Shown here: piece after piece, positions 1 through 10,320 of the stretch | How the letters are laid out: each line of letters starts with the position of its first letter | Numbering within the stretch: position 1 is the stretch's first letter | NCBI GenBank assembly: GCA_020465985.1 | Contig: JAANYP010000163.1 | Coordinates: 956,958 to 1,020,957, forward strand | DNA length: 64,000 bases | Direction: 5' to 3' | Source: Centrapalus pauciflorus | Taxonomy: Eukaryota > Streptophyta > Magnoliopsida > Asterales > Asteraceae | Program-made: the position numbers and the translations under genes | Notes under the pieces: generated by a model | What the model was told of the DNA's origin: nothing | Databases searched by the model: none | The model's input: the letters and a program-made list of their open reading frames with translations, nothing else

Positions 1-1188
1 CACGTACTTGTCTAATACCTATCTTAGGTGTTGCATTCACAATCTTCTCAGTGTTTTGAGAACCACTTATGCTAGCAACACTAGATACTGGTTTATGTTT
101 TTCTGGCTTTCCTACAGCAAGTCTAGACTCTGGTTTAGCAGGTGTAGACTCTACTTTCTTATACGGACAGCTAGACGCAACATGTCCCTTCTCATGACAT
201 CTAAAGCAAGACATCTTATTAATCGACTTCTTATAGGTGCCCTTTGACTTTGGTGTCTCACTAGTGTCATTTTCTTTCTTGTCAACTATCGTGACTACTT
301 CCTCTTGTTGATTATTAATTTCAGGTTTAGTCTCTCCTAGCTTTTGGTCACTAGAAGACTGCACAAACTTGACCTTCTTAATCTTAGAGTTAGTAGTAGA
401 CACCTTAGTTGTTTTGTCCTTATCAGATTCAGTTTTAGTTGTTTCCTCTGACTGACTGTTTCATCAGTTTTATCCTGAGGTTGAGGCACATAGTTATTGT
501 TGAATGGAGGAGGACTCTCTTGATAACCTAATCCTATTGGTTTCTTAGACTGCTGATGAGCATCTAAGATTTTTCCTAGATTTAGTGACGAGTTCCTAAT
601 GTTTTCCAACTTACTATTTACCTCAGTAACCTTCACTTTTGATTCAGCTAGTTCGACCTCCTTAATGGTAAGTTCTATGGTTAAAGCCTCAACATGCTCA
701 TACATAAGTTCTATCCTAACACATTGTTCACTTAATTTGTCTTTTAGAACTATAGCATCCTGAGCATCTTCTTTTAGCTTATTCCTAAGATCTTCCTTCA
801 TATCTAAGAGACTAGCATTATCTGATTTCAGTGATTGGATTTGAGCAGTTAAGTTATTATGTGTTTCTAAAACTAAGTTCAACCTATCATTCGAAGTAGC
901 ACATAAAACACATAAGTCATGAAATGTAGAAAAGTTTAGAATTACCCTTTTGGGATCCGATTCCACGTTCGACATTTGTGCAACAAACTCCAGAATGGTC
1001 TGATTGTCTGACTTCTCCACCAACAAAGGAAATATATCATTCTGTTCGTTGTCCTCTGTCACTTCCTCTTCTCTGTCGTCCCCAGTCTCAGTCACTTCAG
1101 CCATGAAGGCTCTAGCGTTTGACTCCGGATGAGTAGTCCATTCGTAAGTTCCATCGAGCTGTCTATCAAATGTCACATTAGTTAACAA
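1..1188 (-). pseudogene. Gag C-terminal region of element A (coiled coil plus second zinc knuckle)
   Basis: The reading frame 1188 to 337 matches residues about 460-700 of the gag at 40779: an acidic stretch, a heptad-rich coiled coil with the shared block LKDKLSEQCVRIELMYEHVE, and a Pro-rich PPPFNNNYVPQPQ segment. A frameshift near 465 breaks it. Translation resumes in another frame toward position 1, where a second CCHC knuckle (CFRCHEKGHVAS...CP, about 160-215) precedes a basic Pro/Ser tail. In retroelements Gag forms the virus-like particle and the knuckles bind genomic RNA. This copy is non-functional. Confidence 0.8.
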
Positions 1189-1586
1189 ACCAGCGATGTT
1201 AGCTTGATTACCTGAACTACCAGACTAATATCTTCCATGAGATTGATTCTGATAGTTTTCAACTTTGGGTCGTTTACACCTCTTGCAAAGTGTCCCAATC
1301 CTTGAAACTTGTAACACTTAACCTTGGATTTGTCAAACCCAACCTTGTTGTTGCCTACTTTCAGATTTCTCCCTGTTCTTTTCATGAACCTCTTGACTCT
1401 CTGAGTCACCATGGCCAGTTGCCATTGAAGGTCTATTTCCTCCAAGTCATCAGGATCCACCTGATAGTAGTCTTCATCCCATAGCGCAGGATCGTTTATC
1501 TTCCCTTGAACGCAATTGTCGTACGCGGCGACAAATGAAGCCAAAAGATTTAGATGATCTTCAGCTGATTTTGCGCTCATTGGCAT
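1182..1586 (-). pseudogene. Gag middle region of element A with degenerate first zinc knuckle
   Basis: This frame aligns with gag residues from the MPMSAKSAEEHLNLLASF block through the first zinc knuckle of the E1 gag. The knuckle has decayed: the expected C-x2-C-x4-H-x4-C now reads CYKFQGLGHFARGV, losing the second and third cysteines. Downstream sequence is frameshifted and ends in a premature stop. RNA binding by this knuckle would be abolished. It overlaps the next block by a few bases in a different frame, the mark of an indel. Confidence 0.78.
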
Positions 1587-1772
1587 CCTTGTGTATCCTT
1601 GTGACGTAGATGCTGACTGAGTTGGCTTTTCTTCCGGTTTCGAAAACCATAAGAACGCCCTACTACTCGATTCTTCTATAGCTATTGGAATTGATTCTTC
1701 TCATGAGAAGAAAGTTGTGGCTCCCGACTTCATATCACTACCAATCAATGGTTTTGTCTTTCCAAAATACAT

Positions 1773-2198
1773 TTAAGGATCTTGAACCTGCTCAACCTCC
1801 CGTTCTTTTTTCTTTATTTTGAAATTACAAGCCCTCAGCGTTCCAACTACACCTTCAAGAGTGAGAGTCTCGAACTTCTCTTCATCATGCTTAATTAAGG
1901 CAGTGTACATTTCCCATCTCGCCGGTAAAGCATCTAGAAGCTTTTCGATCTTCTCAGTCTCTTGATAAACAACATTGTGATTCTCAAGCTCCATTAACAA
2001 ATGAAAGAATCTCGTAATTGTCTCATCAAGTGTCTCGTTCTTCAGAGCCTTGAAAATTGCTAATTGTTGTTTCAGCATCTCCATCCTACTATTGCGAACC
2101 CGTGGATTTCCCTTACACCTTTTCTCTAGAGCATCCCATAGCTCTTTAGCAGTCCTATGATTTCTCATGGTGTGTAGAATTTCTTGAGGTAACGCCAT
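1773..2198 (-). pseudogene. Gag capsid-like (UBN2-type) domain of element A
   Basis: The frame from MALPQEILHTMR onward matches the copia-type gag polypeptide (UBN2) core of E1 gag residues about 90-230: a KELWDALEKRCKGNP block, then LDETITRFFHLLMELE, LLDALPARWEMYTALIKH and GVVGTLRACNF. The block ends in a stop just before the MYFGK motif that is intact in E1. Two further stops separate it from the N-terminal piece at 2217-2447. This domain builds the Gag shell in active elements. Confidence 0.82.
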
Positions 2199-2216
2199 TC
2201 AGATATTCGAGAAAGC

Positions 2217-2447
2217 TCAGTTCTCGACCTCATAAAGTTTCTTATCATCATCCTTCATATTTTGATAAGTTAAGACTCTTAGACGGCCATCTAACTCTTC
2301 CGTAGGTGGCAATCCCTCATCGATACAAATCCACATACGCATATTGTTGAAACGGGCAAAGTTAGCGAACCGATCCTTCCACCAATAATAGTCTTCTAAC
2401 TTCATCAGTTTTGAAGGAGAATTTGTCTTGCCAACCTCATGATCCAT
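2217..2447 (-). pseudogene. Gag N-terminus of element A
   Basis: Encodes MDHEVGKTNSPSKLMKLEDY followed by YWWKDRFANFARFN, closely matching the Gag N-terminus at 40806 (MDHEVGKANAPPKLMKVEDY). The upstream start used by E1 is not preserved here. The piece ends at a TGA where E1 has a Lys codon, and a second TGA follows a few codons later where E1 has Arg, one of them consistent with C-to-T decay. Confidence 0.82.
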
Positions 2448-3054
2448 TTCAATGAATTATCTGCAAACTTGACATCCGGTCCAAACTTTTTGTTCATGAA
2501 CTTAAATAATTTAATTTAGAATTAATTTAGTTTTAACTCCTTCGAACTTAGGTAAGTTCGAATTAATTTAATATTAAATTCGTTTGAAATTAAATTCGAA
2601 TTCAACAAGTTCGACTGATTGACAAGTTCGAATATCTCTGACAAGTTCGAAATATTGACAAGTTCGAATATTACTTAATTTCTGACAAGTTCGAAATCTG
2701 ACAAATTCGATGCTAGCAAGTTCGAATTTCAGCCAAATTCGAAGGAAACTTAAAATCAAATTCGTGAGGAGCGTATATCTGACAAGCTCGAATGAACCCT
2801 AATATCCCCTATGTTCGAGCGCCGCAAGTTCGAGAAACGGCCAAAAATTCGATTTTTTTAAGTTTTCATATTAAACTAATGTTTTTAAAGATAAAAACAA
2901 TAATTTCGACTGAAAAAGTGAACCAATATATTTTTCTCTGTTACTTTGCTTGTATAACTCGAAAAACTTATGAAAAATGTGATTTTTTCCGTCACAAACA
3001 CCAAGAAACCAAGAATGTTTAAGATGAACGCGAAGAACACGATGAACACCCTTA
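2448..3054 (-). other. Untranslated leader of element A, dense in AAGTTCGAA motifs
   Basis: AT-rich leader between primer binding site and gag. It contains roughly a dozen irregularly spaced copies of an AAGTTCGAA/TTCGAATTT-type motif, often preceded by GACA. E1 has the equivalent region at 40094-40778 with a TTCGAATCT variant. No coding potential is evident; short ORFs here are not conserved. Confidence 0.7.
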
Positions 3055-3068
3055 TGGCTCTGATACCA
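3055..3068 (-). other. Primer binding site for initiator tRNA-Met, element A
   Basis: The minus strand reads TGGTATCAGAGCCA, complementary to the 3' end of plant initiator Met-tRNA, two bases inside the LTR end (TGTAAGG on plus at 3071). This fixes the element's orientation and marks the higher-coordinate LTR as the 5' LTR. Confidence 0.9.
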
Positions 3069-3070
3069 CT

Positions 3071-4324
3071 TGTAAGGTTACCTACCTACGGATCCAATCT
3101 TGACGCGACTGTTGGTACACCCTGTGTGACGATAGCAGTCTAAGTGATCTAACATTTTGTTTTAAGTAATATTCAAAGTATTGAGTTTTAACGAGTGTTG
3201 GATATATATGTTTGACAGTTATTGATTGTATGTTTGAACTTGATGTAACGTATTACAAGAAGTTCAAACATAAAGTTCAAAGATAAATTCAAGCATAAGT
3301 TGAAAACATAAGTTTCAATACTAAGTTAAATATATGAAAGAGTAAATTCGAATAATCTAAGGTCTAGGATTCGAATCTAGATCTGATTTGAATGAGTCTC
3401 TTAGGTAGATTCGAATGTGCATTCTTAGGCAGATTCGAGAGTGTCAAAGGGACAAACTCGAATGGGCCTTGGGCCTGATTCGAGTTTGGCCCATGACAAA
3501 CTAGAATTAGCCTCTATAATTAGGGATAGTCTCGAATAATTATCAGACTTTTTGCAGAATTCGAGAGAGATTAAGCAAAAGGCGATTTCGAGTTTATCAT
3601 CAGTTTTAGTGTTGTTTCAGAGAGAATCAATTCGTAGGTGCGTCCATCGTAGTTCGTACAGCTTATTGATAGTCTCCGTGTTCCTAGTGAGAGTTGTTAC
3701 CGTCTACCCGTTAACGAGGATTCCGCACTCGTTGACGGTTCCACGTCTAGATAGATCCGTGTTGAGTAGACCTTACAACGACACCGTCCAACGAGTGCGG
3801 AATCCTCGTTAGTGACTTAACGGATTTATCACACACACGAAACACGGAGACCAACACGATGATAGACGTAAACACGAAACGTCCCGACATGTGATTCTCT
3901 CCAAGAACACTCTAAAAACACTCTGCAAACACTCACAAGTTCGTAATCACCTCGAACAAAGATTTTTGCGAAGATGATTAATCAAAACTGATTAACCCTT
4001 AATTATAACCATTAAATTAAAACTTAGTCTGGACAAGTTCGAGAAGGCCCAAGACCACGAACTTGTCCACCATAAGTTCAAACCAGGACTTTGAACTTAT
4101 TCTAGAACTTGTCTTTGAACTTGTTCTAGAACTTATGTTTGAACTTACCTTTGAACTTATCTTTGAACTTAAGTAAAACATCAATCACAAACAAGTTCAA
4201 ACATATATACAATCAATATCAAACATATATCAAACATGTATTAACGTGCAATTACGTAGACTTGAACTATTACAAAAATTTTATCTACACTTAGACTATT
4301 AACGTCACACAGGGTGCACTAACA
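3071..4324 (-). repeat. 5' LTR of element A, interrupted by a solo LTR
   Basis: On the minus strand it begins TGTTAGTGCACCCTGTGTG at 4324 and ends CCTTACA at 3071. The LTR proper is 3071-3109 plus 3783-4324; the middle is a solo LTR of a related family. The segment right of the interruption, with the ACACCGTCCAACGAG block, matches the LTR at 26254-26903, which confirms continuity across the insertion. Its U3 (about 4080-4180) contains repeats of a GAACTTATTCTA-like unit. Confidence 0.88.
3110..3777 (+). repeat. Solo LTR of the E1-type copia family nested in the LTR of element A
   Basis: Starts TGTTGGTACACCCTGTGTG and ends GTAGACCTTACA, the same termini as the LTRs at 39423-40080, 52324-52961 and 59466-60102. 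No internal element sequence is attached. It is flanked by a 5 bp target duplication, gcgac (3105-3109) and acgac (3778-3782), one transition apart. Removing it restores the element A LTR. A solo LTR with duplication indicates insertion of a full element followed by LTR-LTR recombination that deleted its interior. Confidence 0.92.
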
Positions 4325-4325
4325 A

Positions 4326-5081
4326 ATCCTAGACCAGCAAGCCCAAGAATCTATGGGGGATGATGAAACCCTTGGAGACTATCTACGTGGGTTTGTGGTT
4401 AAGGAAAGTCAGAAGAAGAGAAAAAGGCCAACAGGGCCTTCAAAGGGTGAACACAAAAATTTTTTGATAACCTTCTCTACAACAGCTGGTGTTGATAAAG
4501 TCATTGCACAATCATGTCCAACAGAGAAACTTCAGGCCTTATATGACAGAGAAAAGGAAAAGGCCTCCAAACAAGTCCAAGATCTCGCTCAAATTGTTGC
4601 TGTTGTTCCTCAATCCGAAGTTATTCATCAAGAAAAGTTTGATCAAGTCAAGAGAGTTCTGTTTGACCAACAGTTGCAAAAGGCAATGGATATTGAAAAG
4701 GCTCTTGATCAACATGACTTCTCCAAACCACCAATTACTTACTGGTATGCCAAATCAATGGATGACATTGATCTGGTATATCATTTTGTAATTAAAAAAG
4801 AAGCTGGTCCAGAAGAAGAGTACAAAAGCCTGCTCCAAATAGTCCAGAAGATGACCAGAGATTAGCTAACCCAAATGCACAATATTGGGACGGCTAGCCA
4901 CTCTAGGTCACCAATAGTGTGGGTTCAGAATAACCTAAAGGATCTTAAAAGCATGTTTGATCCAGAACCCACCAGAATGGATATAGATACTGTCAAGGAA
5001 GTGAAGATTGTACAGATTGATCTATATGCAAAATCCATGACTCAAACTTGCAGACAGATCCAGCAGATTCTACAGTTTTGA
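4326..5081 (+). pseudogene. C-terminal part of an extra (post-pol) ORF of an unplaced copia-like element
   Basis: An open frame without an upstream stop runs from the element A boundary and contains one amber codon (4863-4865). It encodes a charged protein with a KKRKRP basic patch, a Lys/Gln-rich helical stretch and a C-terminal part with YWYAKSMDDIDLVYHF and SPIVWVQNNLKDLKSMF. I do not recognise the family. Its position right before a polypurine tract and LTR makes it the last ORF of a retroelement, the same slot as the extra ORFs at 25236-26253 and 49259-52264, though by eye it does not align with them. The N-terminal part is cut off by insertion of element A. Confidence 0.6.
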
Positions 5082-5302
5082 ATTTCTTAATTTGCCAAAA
5101 GAATGGCTACTCCAAATGAGCTCAATGAAGACTGAATGTGATAGAGAGGAGTTGAAAAGAGACTTTATAAAAGCTATAAGGTAGAAGCTTGCACAGTTGT
5201 AATTTGTAACTTTTTGGATGCCTTAGTTTGTATATAACAGTTTTACTTTGTACTTATTTTCTTATTTGTATAGAAACTTAAAGTCTTTTGTAAAGAATTT
5301 AA

Positions 5303-5315
5303 GTTAAGGGGAGAT
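5303..5315 (+). other. Polypurine tract of the element at 4325-5952
   Basis: GTTAAGGGGAGAT lies directly before the LTR start TGTTTGG. A GGGGAGAT/TG junction is typical of Sirevirus-type copia elements. It primes plus-strand DNA synthesis. The ~220 bp between the stop at 5081 and this tract show no coding signal. Confidence 0.82.
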
Positions 5316-5952
5316 TGTTTGGAAATAATCTAAGTATGTCAACATGTTAGTTAGAATTTCTCAAGTGTTAGTAGTAATTCTGTGTAATTACAAAGTTAGA
5401 GCTGCCAGTTCAATAAACTCGAGCTGCTAGTTCAAAATTCAAGCTGCCAGAGTCAAATTTCAAGCTGCTCAACAGATAGATAACAGAAAGTGCTAAAATT
5501 CAGGAAGTGATAAAGATTTCAAGATTTGAAGATCTTCCAAAGCATATCTACTACTAGAGAAATCACAGTTCGTCAAGGAAACAAATCAGAAGGCTATAAA
5601 TAGAGATAGACTAGGTCTTTCTCATTGTAATTGTGGTGCTTAAGTTTTCATAGTGTAATTGCATTCTGATATAAGTTTCTAAAGCCTCTAAGGTTGAAAA
5701 ACCCTAAGAACAGTTTGTGTTCTTCGTCTAATCAAACAGTTTAGAGGTGATTGTAATCAGAATTTTGGCAATACAAAGGTTTCGATATGATTGTGTTTAT
5801 TTGATTATCTATTCTTATTGTTCTGAAAGTTTTCTTAAAACAATTAAGTGTTATTCCGCAAACTTCTTAATTGGACTTTGATTCAAAACAAGGTTATTGG
5901 TTTAACTCTGATTTATTTAACCAGTTAATCTTAGTTAATTTTGATCTTGACA
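5316..5952 (+). repeat. 3' LTR of the element at 4325-5952
   Basis: Begins TGTTTGGAAATAATC right after a polypurine tract. The exact 3' end is uncertain (5893 to 5955); coding sequence of element B resumes immediately after, around 5953. U3 carries several GCTGCCAGTTCAA/GCTGCTAGTTCAAA-type repeats (5400-5475), a TATAAATA box at 5617-5624, and a GTAATTGTGGTGC block downstream. The element therefore inserted into the post-pol gene of element B. Confidence 0.75.
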
Positions 5953-7374
5953 CCATCACCATCCACATCAATAGACAACCAAGGCTTCTCGCAATTGAAA
6001 GCGAATGTCGATTTCCAATAAGTCCAAATTCTCCAACTTACCAAGGCAGTCACCAAGCTTCAACAGCACAATACACAGTTGGATGAGCAGAATGCCTGTC
6101 TTCAACAGACTGTGACTGCCCAGCAAAATCAAATAACAACTCTTCAGACCCTTATGAAGCAAATCGTAAAAGATCGTGTAGCTCAGGGGGAGAGTTGTAA
6201 GGGAGATGAATTAAGGGGGAGTGGGAGAGAGGATAAAGGAGGTGACCCTGGTGCACAACAAAGGGACAGTGAGCAAGCAGATCTTTCTCAACAGACTGCT
6301 CAGCAAGCTGATCTGCAGGGGGAGCCTGGATCATCAGGCTCAGGTTCAGATAAAGGCAAGGCTCCCGAAGCTTCAAAATCGGTTCAAGATGAAATGATTG
6401 GAACCTTGGTCGGATTGGATGACGAGGATGTAATTTTTGATTTTGAAGACTATTTAGATCTAGAAGGGCTCGAGGAAGGTGAATTCATTCCTGAAGATGT
6501 TCCCGATTGGAAATCAGATGATGAAATAGTGATAGATCAAGAGGATGAGACTGATGAGATAGTTATACAGAAGCAACTTGTCACAGAGCTATACGAGAAT
6601 GAAAATCTGAAGGTGATAGACATTGATATGCTGAGATCAGCAGATTATGATGAATTAGAATTTGATACAACTGACAGGGAGCTGACTAAAGAAGAAAAAA
6701 GGAACCTCTGGTTCAAGAAAGAAGAGAAAAGGGCAGAATTGGCTTTGAAAAAGAAAATTAAGTTGCCTAGTCCAAGAAAGTTATCTGGAGGGATTCTTAG
6801 CTGCTTCTTTGACAGAGAACTGCAGCTATTTGTTCTAAAAAGAAGAGATGGGATTCAGTACCTGAAGAGAAAACATAAAGTTTTTAATTCAATGCCTAAG
6901 TGTGATGTAAAGGAGTTGGCATGGAAAAATTTGATCAACCTGGGAGACGACCAATATGCTGAAGTAATAGCAAAAATTATCAGAAAAGAAGGTCGGTCTA
7001 GGAGGTTTGATAGAATTAAGCCAAGGTCAGGGAAGAGAGTGATGGATGAATCAAGAATAGATCCATTGACTGGCAAGCCATGGATGAAAATGTATTATAA
7101 ACCCGTTAGGTGCCTAAAGAAAGTTCCGTTGAAGACTATGCCACAGAACGTTCTGAAGAACATGAAGTGGTGGTACATTGACAACCAGACAGCCGAAGCA
7201 ACAATGGAAGACGAAGAAGAGAAAATGATTTTGAAAGTATATGATCCTCTGCATCTGGTAAACCTTTCTAGGGGTGACTTTCTGAAGCTTCATGAGCAGC
7301 CTATCTACTTTCACGAAGGTTGGAGCTCAGAAGGCAAGAAGTACCAGAAAGTTGTCAAAGTTTGCATTGAATAG
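5953..7374 (+). pseudogene. Post-pol protein of copia element B, C-terminal half
   Basis: Homologous to residues about 505 to 1001 of the extra gene at 49259-52264. Visible in order: STSIDNQ, a Gln-rich coiled coil (LTKAVTKLQQHNTQLDEQN...), a Gly/Ser/Gln linker with QGEPGSSGSGSDKGKAPEAS, an acidic stretch, and the conserved C-terminal domain with ELTKEEKRNLWFKKEEK, FFDRELQLFVLKRRDGIQYL, IIRKEGRSR and DPLTGKPWMKMYYKP. The C-terminal frame (6079-7374) is open to its natural stop; one stop interrupts the coiled-coil start near 6018. The N-terminal half was separated by the insertion at 4325-5952. Function unknown. Domain conservation against E1 and E2 despite strong nucleotide divergence argues for past selection. 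Confidence 0.78.
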
Positions 7375-7440
7375 GGTCTGTATGCAGGTAGCGATTTAAA
7401 TAAGCCTAGTTCAGTAGATCAATGAAAATCTAACTAGAAG

Positions 7441-7459
7441 CTATCATCAACAGGGAGTC
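7441..7459 (+). other. Polypurine tract of element B
   Basis: CTATCATCAACAGGGAGTC sits where E1 has CTATCGTCAAGGGGGAGTC, directly before the LTR. The G run is degraded in this copy. Confidence 0.75.
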
Positions 7460-8031
7460 TGTTGGTACACCCTGTGTGACGATAGCAGTTTAGATATGTA
7501 ATAGATAGTCATATATAATAGATGACGCTTTATTAATACAAGTCATGTGTGTTTGATTGTATTTGATGTCTACACTTGCATGTTAAGTTCTAGATTGTAA
7601 AGATAAGTTCTTGAATGCATTGATAACTTCTTGAATGTGAAGATAAGTTCTTAAGGCTAAAGCCACGAACTTAAGTCACATCATATGAACTTAGTTAGAC
7701 TAAGTTCATAGGTATTGGGCTTGAACATAATTAAGTCCGTGGGCTTAGGCCTAAACGAACTTAAGCGATTTAATTAGAACTTAATCAGTTTATTTTCTAA
7801 ATCTTTGGAGAATATGAATGGGAGAGTGAGTATTGTGCACGTACGAGCCAGAAAGATTTTCAGAGAGTTTCTTGGAGCAATACACTGTGTGGGGTCGTTT
7901 CTTACATCGGCTAGCATCGTGTTTGGCTCCGTGTTCCGCGCGTGATCATTTTGCAAAGCGTCTAACGAGGATTCTGCACTCGTTGGACGACGTCGCGCCT
8001 TGATCCGATCCGTACAAGTGGTGACCTTACA
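7460..8031 (+). repeat. 3' LTR of copia element B
   Basis: Runs from TGTTGGTACACCCTGTGTG to GTGACCTTACA and belongs to the same broad LTR family as E1/E2, but with an AAGATAAGTTCTTGAATG-type repeat in U3 (7580-7660) in place of TTCGAATC motifs. No second copy is visible because the 5' end of B lies outside the window. Confidence 0.85.
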
Positions 8032-8390
8032 CGGTTATTTATAGATTACAAAAAAGCCAGTTCCCCCCCCCCCCCCCATCCCCAACCCGGGTAGAGGAAC
8101 TCGACCCATTGCCAAAAAAATATCTCCCCAAAATATACTAATTATATAATGAAAAAATAAAAAGTAAATAAGTAAATAAATAGAAATCTTTTGGATTTTC
8201 TATTTAATAAACTTGAAATTAAAACAAAAGAAGATAAAATCTTTTTGAGTTTTCAATGAAATAAATTAAAAAATAAAAATTAAACTTATTAATAAAATAA
8301 ACATGGAAAAATATTTTTGGATTTTCTTAATAACTTAAGAAATTAAAAACACACAAAATATAATAAAATATTTTTGAATTTTCTTAAATA
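8032..8390. other. Unassigned AT-rich spacer with a C homopolymer and imperfect tandem repeats
   Basis: Lies between the element B LTR and the recognisable part of the G1 LTR. It holds a run of 15 C (8063-8077) and, toward its right end, the first of several imperfect ~65-70 bp units built around GGATTTTCTTAAATAATAAC followed by TTAAGAAATTAAA. Those units continue into the G1 LTR, so part of this spacer may be the true 3' end of that LTR. No coding signal. Confidence 0.5.
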
Positions 8391-9891
8391 ATAACTTAAG
8401 AAATTAAATACACAAAAATAAACACAGATAATAAAATAGTTTTGGATTTTCTTAAATAATAACTTAAGAAATTAAACACACAAAATAAACACACCAAATA
8501 GCAACATATTTTCTCCAGCTCCGAGTGTGCATAAATGAGAATTTAAAACACTCGGAGACTTACATGGTTGCCTCCCGATAAAGCATGACAGAAAAATTAA
8601 ATTAACATAACGATTAGAATTAAATAAAATAAACACGGAACATAATTTTTTGAAGACCACCCCTTGCGGGGCGGTAGTCACGAGTCTAGGTCCCACATCA
8701 TGCAATACGATATCAATCATACTAAGATAGGGTAATTAAATTGCGGAATAATAAATTACATGTATATACAGATTAGGATTTAAGTTATACAGATTACATA
8801 TTTCAAATTAAAGTTATAAAAGGGTACCATCTAATCTAATCGTTACATCATAGAATAATATCAAATCTACCCAAAAACCACAACATTTGGTGTCTTCCAA
8901 TCAGTACCGAAAGGTTTTGTTGTGTAGTGGTCTATAGAAACTTCTGTCTTGATCTTCTAAGACCTAAGTACTAGGTCCGGCAGGTGACTTTCCTTTGTCT
9001 TTTCCTGTAAAAATGTTATGTAGCAACTGTAAGCAACGCTTAGTAAGTAAACAGATTTTCAAATCAACATGCATAGTCAAGCGGATCATAAGTCTAGCGT
9101 GATATGTCTTGGCTGCCGCTAATGCCCTCATGATTGAGACATAGAAGTCATAGAGTCGGATGATGCTCAGGCCACGCTCACGCTTAAATCGTGGAGATCA
9201 GCCACATACTGGGCTAGCTACTAGTAAATCAACGTGGCGGAACATCGGAAGTCATTACCAAGTTCAATAGAACTGGTGAAATAGCCAGGTCTGGAACAAT
9301 AGACCAATCAAGGCTAGTCAAGCTGAATCAATATGTCCAAGCATATGCAATGATGAAACATACGTAATCAATGTCATGATAGCAATAATCTTAAAGCAAA
9401 CTCTGAAGTGAACTATAAAAGCAATATCATATGAAATGATAAGTCAAATAGCTATCATGATCTACTGGGCAACACCCAACCATGGTGTGCACAGGTCACA
9501 ATCCAGCTGATAATATGAATGTCAATCAAACTAGCATCAACAATATGTCTCAACCGAGAATTCAAGCATGTTAAATCTGAATATCTATAACTCACAGATC
9601 TGGGTCTTTATCAAACAGATGTAAAATCTGCCACCTGAGTTATCTCAGGATTTTATCTTTGTCAATCTGATCTGTCAATTCAAGTCTTTGACCCGCTTTA
9701 AATCTTTTAAATCTTTAGATCTTTGTTCAGATATTAACTGAACGTGTCCAGAATTATCATGTCAAATCATATTAATATCATATCATTATCGTCATCTTTT
9801 TAGTCTTTAAAATCTTGAATTTCATCTGATTCTGATAACCTACAAATCATTCTTTCATTTATATTCTTTATCTCATTAAATTCTCAAAGGT

Positions 9892-10002
<111 letters not shown>

Positions 10003-10029
10003 CATGTTGCTTTGTTGATCTTTAATCAT

Positions 10030-10320
10030 TCTAGTTTAAAATATCAAAATGGATAATCTGGTTTCGGATCTGCCCGGATTCGGATCAGCCCGGATTCGGA
10101 CCTATCCGGATTGGGGATCCGGATTCGGATCTGACCGAATTGGGCACCCGAATTGACTCACTCTAAGTAGCATCCGAATTGGACAATCGAATTCGGACCA
10201 AGCAAGATCCGAAGTACTACATCCGAATTAGATACAAACTGAGATCCGAATTGGAACATTTCATCCGGAGTGGGATCCAAATTTGGCATCAACCGAATTC
10301 GGATCCCAAACTCATAAATT
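10030..10320. repeat. Cluster of CCGAATT / CCGGATTCGG motifs in G1 LTR U3
   Basis: Roughly fifteen irregularly spaced variants of ATCCGAATTGG and CCCGGATTCGGA, including palindromic CCGAATTCGG-type cores, within 290 bp. The same cluster occurs in the other LTR at 17410-17650. It lies upstream of the LTR's TATA box, where enhancer or silencing signals would act. Confidence 0.85.

Larger units (their letters stand above)
1..4324 (-). mobile_element. Copia (Sirevirus-like) element A, 5' portion, minus strand
   Basis: The minus strand carries, from high to low coordinate, an LTR (4324 down to 3071, split by a later insertion), a tRNA-Met primer binding site, a leader of about 600 bp and a broken gag. 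The gag is clearly a relative of the gag at 40779-43654. Pol would lie left of the window. The element has many nonsense changes and a damaged zinc knuckle, so it is an old, dead copy. Its 5' LTR end sits directly inside the coding region of the element at 4325-5952, so it inserted there. Confidence 0.88.

Noticed and set aside
2574..3022. Direct repeats with regular-looking spacing in the element A leader as a CRISPR-like array
   Set aside because: Spacing is irregular, units are short and degenerate, and the context is a plant retroelement leader.
7774..7956. 60-residue minus-strand ORF
   Set aside because: It lies within the 3' LTR of element B and is not conserved in related LTRs.
8472..8720. 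82-residue ORF repeated nearly identically at 15803-16051
   Set aside because: The two occurrences are simply the same place in the two LTRs of G1. No start context, domain or third copy supports a gene.
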